Part shown: in pieces, positions 58,201 through 64,000 of the stretch
How the letters are laid out: each line of letters opens with the position of its first letter
Numbering within the stretch: position 1 is the stretch's first letter
DNA from: Escallonia rubra
Lineage: Eukaryota > Streptophyta > Magnoliopsida > Escalloniales > Escalloniaceae
Reading direction: 5' to 3'
Length of the DNA: 64,000 nucleotides
NCBI GenBank assembly: GCA_033065855.1
Contig: JAVXUO010001910.1
Location: 124,001 to 188,000, forward strand
Position numbers and translations under genes: made by a program
Notes under the pieces: model-generated
Told to the model about the DNA's origin: nothing
The model's database searches: none
Seen by the model: the letters and a program-made list of their open reading frames with translations, nothing else

Positions 58201-58845
58201 GAACAATACACAATCGTTATTGCACACATATATCCGCTCATAGCTCAACCCAAGTTTCCTCATCATCTTCTTCGCGTCATAGTACGACGGCGGTAGCCGT
58301 TTACTTTCGGGCAGAATTTCTTTGATGAAGGTAACAAACTCGTTAAAACCTTTCTCACTCAGCCCGTGGTCTGATTTCAACTGTAATAACCTACTAACCG
58401 CAGACAGCCGTGTGTGTTTCGGAACTTCATCTCACAGCGGCTCTTCCGCAGCTCTCAACGTTTCATAAAACTAATAAGCCCCCTCGTTCGGCGGTTGGGG
58501 ACTGTCGTCACCACCGTCGTTACCCCAGTCAACATTAACATGCCCAGCATCCATAATCATATCTCGGTAATCATACCGTGCCTCTTCCCTAACTTCAGTT
58601 TGACTAGCCGGGTTTGACGACAATACTATTGTTTCCCCGTGCTGCGTCCACCTCGTGTATCCACCCATAAAACCGTACCGACGAAGATGCCATTTTACTT
58701 CAATTCTTTTTCTCCAATGCAACAACTCACATCTACTGCACGGACACCTTATCTTACGATAGTCAACATGTGCAGGATGTGCTTAAGCGAAGTTAAGGAA
58801 TTCGTCAACGCGATCCTCAAAACCATCAGCATTCTTCCTTTTCAT
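55230..58845 (-). pseudogene. CACTA TNP2-like transposase, decayed
   Basis: Minus-strand domains in order. Transpos_assoc is at 58845-58471 (RVDEFLNFA, stop, AHPAHVDY; HLRRYGFMGGYTRW). The TNP2 catalytic region (Transposase_21) is at about 58380-57010, in three frames: SYYDAKKMMRKLGLSYERI, VCDHSRYKPN, LGLVTDGFNPFG, then IVPYNLPPGMCMKKPY, LIPGPKSPGKDIDVYLRPL, then DVMHIEKKFFDNVFNTV. A DUF4218 domain is at 56940-56629 (CHVFMDRFVLIAFRGLLP). A DUF4216 domain is at 56036-55230 (VMFKCTWFD; ANPKSHWYTVI), ending in an acidic tail. Frameshifts near 57890, 57490 and 57240 and several stops make it inactive. Confidence 0.88.
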
Positions 58846-58879
58846 CCAACTTCGATCGACCGACGTGACGACTGAATTA

Positions 58880-61500
58880 TCGTACTGTATACCACCTTCA
58901 ATTATGACCAATCATTAGGCAAGGTCGATGTAAATATGAATGCATGAATGTGAAAACATGTCTATATATTGCCCCTCCATTTTCTAACAGGTAGTGGTCC
59001 TATCCCATTCAGAAAAGCACATGTTTATAAAATAGTAAACAACTCATGCTTAGTCATATGTCTGCGGAAAATTCGGTAGCACCTCCTCGTATTTCTCCAA
59101 GTACACGACATCGATTAGGTGTTTTAACATTCATCTAACCTTGCCTTGTAAGGTTTGACTGATGTTAGAACACACCAGATCTGTATGCACCCAGAGAAAC
59201 ACACGAGAACGTGTATCAAATATCCACGACATAGAACACAAAGCATAAGTCAAAACATTGTTTATACACAATTAGCTTTTCCAAATTGTCCAAACTGGAC
59301 ATCCAAAGGCTCATTACAAAGCATTACTTTGTAATGAGTACCTTTGAACGGGAACTAAGGGTTTTTATGCATGCATGCATTCAGAAATTGAATACATATG
59401 CAAGAATCTTTCTGAAATATAAAAATTGCAGAAAGATCGTTGCATATGTTACCAATTAGGGTTTAATTGTGCGGAGTAGTGTTGATTAGTCCTAATTAGG
59501 GCTAATTAGGCTTAATTACGACTAATTAAGCTATGTATAATCAATATGCGCGTAATTGGGTTCATTTGTCGCTAATCAGAGTTTAGTTAGATTTTAGGAG
59601 TTTAGGGTTTAGGGTTTATTTAATCTAATCACGGGTTGCTAAGATATGAGTAATTAGGGCTAATTCGGGTTTAATTTGGGCTGATTAGTGTTAATTAGGG
59701 CTAATTTGGAGTAATTACAGCTAATTTGATTTTCATTGGGTTCTTAGGATAAATTAAAACTAATTAGGCTCGTTAGACACGTGTCCGACGCCTACCGTCA
59801 TGTGTCCGACACCTCTGGACACTTGTCCGACGCCTACCGACACGTGTCTGAAACTTCCAGACACGTCCGAAGACATTGATTTATTTTTTAAATGTCGGAT
59901 ACCGTGTCCGTCACCCCTTGAAGAGGTGTCGGACACTCTTGAAGAGATGTCCACAAGTATAAAGCCAAAATGTGACATTTTGGTGTCAGTGTCGATCGGA
60001 CGCGTTGTCCGTGACCTACTGACACCTCGACACCTCATCGACACATCTTAGACACCTCCGGACATGTGTCTGATACCTCTCAACGATGTCCGAAGATATT
60101 GATTTATTTTTTAATTGCCAAACACCGTGTACCCATTGAAGAGGTGCCGGACACCGAACTAAGGGTGTCCACAAGCATGTCGCCAAAATATTGCATTTCG
60201 GTGTCGCCGTCGATCAGACGCAGTGTCTGTGCCCGTACTACCTAACAGGTATCTCAATCCAATTAGGTTTCATCCTCCATCAACAATCTCAATTCTCAAT
60301 TCTCAAAATGCAATAAAAATTAATAAAGATCACACGTTCAATCCAATTGGGTCCCATCCTCCGTCAACAATCTCAATATCTCAAATGCTCAATGCACAGT
60401 CAACAATCTAAAATCATCATTCAACAACCCAAAATCATCAATCAATAATCTCAAATGCTCAATGCACAAGTAACAACCTAAAATCATAATTAACAACCTG
60501 AAATCATCAATCAATAATCACAATTCTCAAATGCACAATTAATAACCTAAAATTATCAAACAAATAATCAATGTTCAAATGGAAAAAAAATTGTTCAAAA
60601 TACATATATCCGATGCGCTTGAATTATTTTAGCTTTTGGTAAATTTTTATTTCACTGCAGCTATTGTTGGAAATTTGGAATGAGCATTGCAGTTGTCAAA
60701 GTACAGTTTTCTTTATTGTGCATAGGTGCTTGAGTAATTGTGCTAGTCAATACTTTTGAATTGAGTAGGTGTTCTATCACAATGTGAATTGCTTTACTGA
60801 TGTTAAAGATATTATGCTCTGCGTGAAGGGTGTATCTTACTGCATCTTGACTTGCTTTTCTAGAATTTTCACAACTAAATATCTCAAATTGTTGTGTTTT
60901 TGCCAAAATCTTATTGCATAATACACTCTAAACAATTGGTTTTAATTAACAGTTCAAATTTAATTCTGGAGTTATGGTTTATCAATTGAATGTATTACAT
61001 GCTTAAAACTCATTTCTTGTTTACATCATGTGGCTTGTGCAGTGGGCAACAGTTCTATTGGCATTAGATTGATTCTGAATTGGTTAAGTTGATAGAAAAT
61101 CACAAGAGATTAAGATTTTATATTTCCAAGTCTGTATAGTTCATCTCAGTTAGTGCCACTATGGTATGGTGGCAAAGCACCGATGGTTCGTATCCACTAT
61201 ATTTCTGAGATGATCATTGGTTGGTTTTATTCCCCCCTGTTGCTGAACTCTAAAAGTTAGGGCATCTAGGTTTCAAGACTAAGCCATTTGCGTACAAACC
61301 TACATTGAGTCATTGCTATTAAAGTGCAATTAAGTTTATATTCGTATTGTTTGCTAAGTCAAACTTCTTGTGTTGAGCAGACTAAACCAAAAATATAGAC
61401 AATGGAAGACTCGTAATCATCCCCAACTAAGCCAAGAGGGAACCAACCATTATAAATATGCTGATTATCGAAGACTCACAATACACTTAGCATTTCGGAA
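58880..61500. other. CACTA-A interior: leader and simple repeats
   Basis: 58880-59455 matches CACTA-B. 59455-59760 holds TAATTAGGG-type repeats, with TTTAGGGTTTAGGGTTTA near 59603. 59770-60560 holds GTGTCCGACACC and CATCAATCAATAATC repeats. 60600-61500 is AT-rich with nothing recognised, including an unrecognised 81-residue minus frame at 60661-60906. Confidence 0.55.
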
Positions 61501-61509
61501 CCAAGTTAT

Positions 61510-62150
61510 AATTGAGGAGAAGTAACTCTCGCCCAGAAGGTGTTCGCCTAAAAAGACCTCTCATGCCAAATACCACGAAATGTCATATTCAGTCACTTCG
61601 ATATGCTTCGGCAGCTGCACGCACTCCTCTAACACCCTCACACACACTTGTATACACACCCAAAAAAACACACGCACACAGCTGTCTCTTGGCAACTACA
61701 CACACACATATGGGCACACAATGCACACAACTCTCACACACATACACACATAGCTGCGTAGCAGCTTCACTCACACACGCAGCACACAAAATCGTGCACA
61801 TACACACACCTATGCACACAACCCACACAAACGCGCACACACACCTAAGCAAACAGGCTACCTGTTGCAGCCTCTCTCCCTTCACCCCATGTATCCTCAA
61901 AGCCTGCCCATTCCTTTTACCCATTGCACACACTCAGCACTTTACACTGCACCACCTACATATATAAGTACACAACACACTATACGCACACACTGCACTT
62001 AGAAAATGCACTTGCAGTCACGGCTGCCATCACCGCGACTCCATAACCACCTCCTCAAGGACAGCCCAAAACACACCAACCCGCAGCCCCTCTCCTTCTC
62101 TCTCTCTCTCTCTCTCTCGGCAGGGCAGATCAAATCAACACCTCAATTAT
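61510..62150 (-). repeat. ACAC-rich patch and CT microsatellite in CACTA-A
   Basis: CACACA-rich sequence at 61610-61990 and a CT run at about 62094-62119. It resembles the reverse complement of the TG-rich patches in LTR A and LTR B and is absent from CACTA-B, so it may be an LTR piece inserted into CACTA-A. Confidence 0.5.
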
Positions 62151-62590
62151 TTTAATTTTTTTTAATATTCAACCATAGTTTTCGAGATAACCAGTCAAAA
62201 CACCATATAATTAAACAAAGTAGCATGATCTAATCCCAAAAATTACAACAGTGGGTGCTAAATCTTGACATATGTACCATGCCAAACCAAAGAAAGTGGA
62301 CAGTGGGTGACTTACCTTCTAAATGCGGCTGACGAATAGTGGTTGTCAGCGACAGTGGAGGGCGGCGGTGTTGGTGGCGAGGCGACAATGGAAGGCGGCG
62401 CTGGCGCGGCGGCAATGGTGGTATATATTGGTCTACCGGCATCGGGGGGAGGATGCGGTGTCGCCAGAGGTGGGGCACCGTGGAGGTGAGAACGGCGGTG
62501 AACCATGGAGGTGAAAGTCGCCGGCAAATTTTATTTTTCCAAATTTTCGAAGAAAGAAACGGGGAGAGAGAAAAAACAGATCTGGTTGTT
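62150..62590. other. CACTA-A GC-rich patch next to the right end
   Basis: GGTGG/GGCGG-rich sequence (62330-62520) similar to 46740-47060 in CACTA-B. It lies upstream of the minus-strand transposase gene and could be its promoter-leader region. No gene is recognised. Confidence 0.45.
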
Positions 62591-62594
62591 TTAA

Positions 62595-62935
62595 ACGATG
62601 GCTTTTAGCGACGGAATTATCCTATCGCTAAAAGCCCGTTGGTGAAAGTCGTACTTTTACCGACAAAATTATTAGTGACGGGGTTATTCCGTCGCTTACA
62701 ATTTTTTATTAAACCCTCCAAAAATAAAAATAAAACTAAAAATCTTTTAGCGACGAAAATTCTGTCACTAAAAGACTGCCGGAAAAAGCCCGTCGCGAAA
62801 AACTTTTTTCGACGGATTATTCCATCGCTAATAATAATTAACAACGGAATTTTGCCGACGGTTATTTCCATCGGTAAATGCCCATTTAGCGACGGAATCC
62901 AGTCCGTCGCTAAAATTCCGTCGCAAAATACCTCT
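62595..62935. repeat. CACTA-A right subterminal repeats
   Basis: About ten AGCGACGGA / CCGTCGCTAAAA-type motifs in both directions, matching those of the left end (52868-53220) and of CACTA-B (47125-47440). Confidence 0.85.
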
Positions 62936-62950
62936 TTTCTTGTAGTGTAC

Positions 62951-63587
62951 CTAAATGAACTAGTTAGTGTACATATGCATATATAGAGTGTATCGGAGAA
63001 CTGCCAGGGTGGCTATGTTATAGTATACTGCTAATGTTCAATGTTATATGTTTATGATTTATCATACCAGACATGTTTTGAAATGACTATTGATTTGAGG
63101 GATTGAGTTGATACTCGTCCCTATGTCTATGTCGCAATGTTGTGGTTTCATTTAAAAATCCTTTTAAAAAAGTTATTATTTGACTTAAATCTAAAATCGT
63201 TCGAATCATTTTGTTTTTAATCCTTGATCGACCTTACTGGGCTCTCAAAAGCTCACTCTCGTTTGACTTCCTTTCTGCATGTGATAACCAGCATTAGGTT
63301 GCTTGAGTATGGATTAGAGTCGAGCGAGAGAGTTTAAGTCTAGTATTGCTCATTAGAACCCCTGCGTGGGTAAATTCTGTTAAACTCGTTCTGTAGAGAA
63401 CTCTAGTCTCTTTTGTTTATCACCGTATGTATTAATGATTTGAGGAATTGTGTTGATTAGAAGCTCTGATATAAGTGTTAAAGTTGTTTATTTTAGTCGA
63501 GGTTGGTTTCATGCCATTAAATAATAATTGTTTTTAATGCTCTAGGAGTTCGGGGTGTTAAAGCTCTGAATTTTTGAGGTGTTACAA
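62951..63587 (+). other. LTR B right part after CACTA-A
   Basis: Resumes the LTR with CTAAATGAACTAGTTAGTGT, as predicted by LTR C. It holds the CTTACTGGGCTCTCAAAAGC block and the terminal TTCGGGGTGTTAAAGC...GTGTTACA. Confidence 0.8.
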
Positions 63588-63592
63588 TTAAC

Positions 63593-63999
63593 CTCAGTAT
63601 TGCAGGACAAATTTCACCATTTTATTCCTCAGCTTGTTCCCTTGAAAACCTCATCCTTGCCATTAAAGTATTTCTTACTGTTTCAAGACAAGTAATGATT
63701 AATTTATCTCTTACTTCCTTTAGCATTGCATTCAAGCTCTCACAGTACTTATTCAAAAGAACATCACATTTAACATTTGTACTAAAATGTGACCTAGACC
63801 ATTCTGTAGGTGCCTATCATCAAGCCAAGCCACTTCCTCCTTATCTATCTCAGCCATGTCTTCCATCTTATGTTGCCATCTCATCACAGTAGCTGCCTTG
63901 GCTGCAGGCCTGCAGCAAACAAAGCATCACTCAAAGTAATTTCAGTAAACCTTACTGCCTTGAAGTTTGCATGTAACTGCATCACATAGAACATGTGGT
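63593..63999 (-). pseudogene. MuDR-type MULE transposase, middle part (runs off the window)
   Basis: On the minus strand, pieces read HMFYVMQLHANFKAVRFTE, then SDALFAAGLQP, and KCDVLLNKYCESLNAML followed by KEVRDKLIITCLETVRNTLM. This is the region after the catalytic core of MULE transposases (pattern CD.L.NN.CESFN..I...R.KPI..MLE.IR..LM.R). A stop and frameshifts are present. The gene continues at 48786 after LTR B, and its 5' part lies beyond the right edge. Confidence 0.85.
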
Positions 64000-64000
64000 C

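Larger units (their letters stand above)
52858..62947 (-). mobile_element. CACTA-A, 10.1-kb autonomous-type CACTA element (decayed)
   Basis: Ends are CACTACAAGAAAAAAGG and TTTTCTTGTAGTG, flanked by a perfect 3-bp target duplication TAC (52855-52857 and 62948-62950). Both subterminal regions (52870-53220, 62595-62935) carry many copies of TTTTAGCGACGGAAT and its complement, the likely binding sites of the element's own small protein. Two genes lie on the minus strand: a TNP2-like transposase (about 58845-55230) and a Transposase_24-type gene (about 55122-53485). Stops and frameshifts suggest it cannot move on its own. Confidence 0.93.
48787..63587 (+). mobile_element. LTR B: solo LTR with nested MULE-c and CACTA-A
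   Basis: Starts TGTAATACCCCGATAT and ends TTTTTGAGGTGTTACA. Flanks ATTAT (48782-48786) and ATTAA (63588-63592) are a 5-bp target duplication with one mismatch. It disrupts the MuDR-type gene, whose two parts lie on either side. Without MULE-c and CACTA-A it is about 3.5 kb, the same as LTR A. No retroviral-type genes are inside, so it is a solo LTR formed by recombination between two LTRs. A TATATA run at 49050-49073 may be the LTR promoter. Confidence 0.85.

Noticed and set aside
59600-59622. Telomere-like TTTAGGGTTTAGGGTTTA
   Set aside because: Only about two and a half units, inside TAATTAGGG-rich repeats of a CACTA element; not a telomere or a convincing interstitial one.
48787-63587. 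A complete Ty3 retrotransposon rather than a solo LTR
   Set aside because: No gag, protease, reverse transcriptase or integrase of Ty3 type was seen inside; the internal protein genes belong to CACTA-A, and the size without inserts matches LTR A.

Overview
The window is nuclear DNA of a flowering plant, most likely a eudicot. The evidence is two intronless plant-family genes (a B3-domain protein and a secreted leucine-rich-repeat protein) in a dense, nested set of plant transposons: Ty1/copia and Ty3-type LTR sequences, Mutator-like elements (MULEs) with 9-bp target duplications, CACTA elements with 3-bp target duplications, and a MITE. I cannot name the species. There are no bacterial features, CRISPR arrays or recognisable tRNA or rRNA genes.

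Layout. 1-2.6 kb: quiet AT-rich DNA, then a B3-domain gene on the minus strand with a TATA box. 3.6-8.3 kb: a decayed copia gag-pol fossil with a 3' LTR. 9.2-13.7 kb: a solo LTR ('LTR A', about 3.4 kb without its insert) carrying a 1.1-kb MULE. 12.8-23.7 kb: a nearly identical direct tandem duplication of about 5.4 kb. It contains the left half of a second MULE with pieces of a Rab GTPase gene (and perhaps a CW zinc finger), plus the left part of a CACTA element that split the Rab piece. The right part of that CACTA element carries a spliceable exon of a calcium-ATPase gene. 26.9-28.1 kb: the LRR gene, an island between transposons. 28.8-33.1 kb: a 4.3-kb inverted repeat with two 1.9-kb arms, many G-boxes and a mirrored TATA region. 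33.6-34.0 kb: a MITE. 34-40 kb: mostly unrecognised DNA. 40.0-41.1 kb: a MULE with doubled terminal repeats. 41.7-47.5 kb: a reversed LTR piece, a copia-type LTR piece and a truncated CACTA element. 47.5-64.0 kb: a MuDR-type transposase gene split by a solo LTR ('LTR B'), which itself contains a MULE with a DUF1677 gene fragment and a 10.1-kb CACTA element with decayed transposase genes.

The target duplications and the uninterrupted paralogue give a relative history: MuDR gene, then LTR B inside it, then the CACTA element (and, in undetermined order, the MULE) inside LTR B. On the left: MULE, then CACTA inside it, then the 5.4-kb duplication. The strongest candidates for unusual biology are the large LTR-derived hairpin locus, the recent tandem duplication, and the gene fragments collected by MULEs and a CACTA element. 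All calls are by eye from sequence and remembered family patterns; no database search was run.
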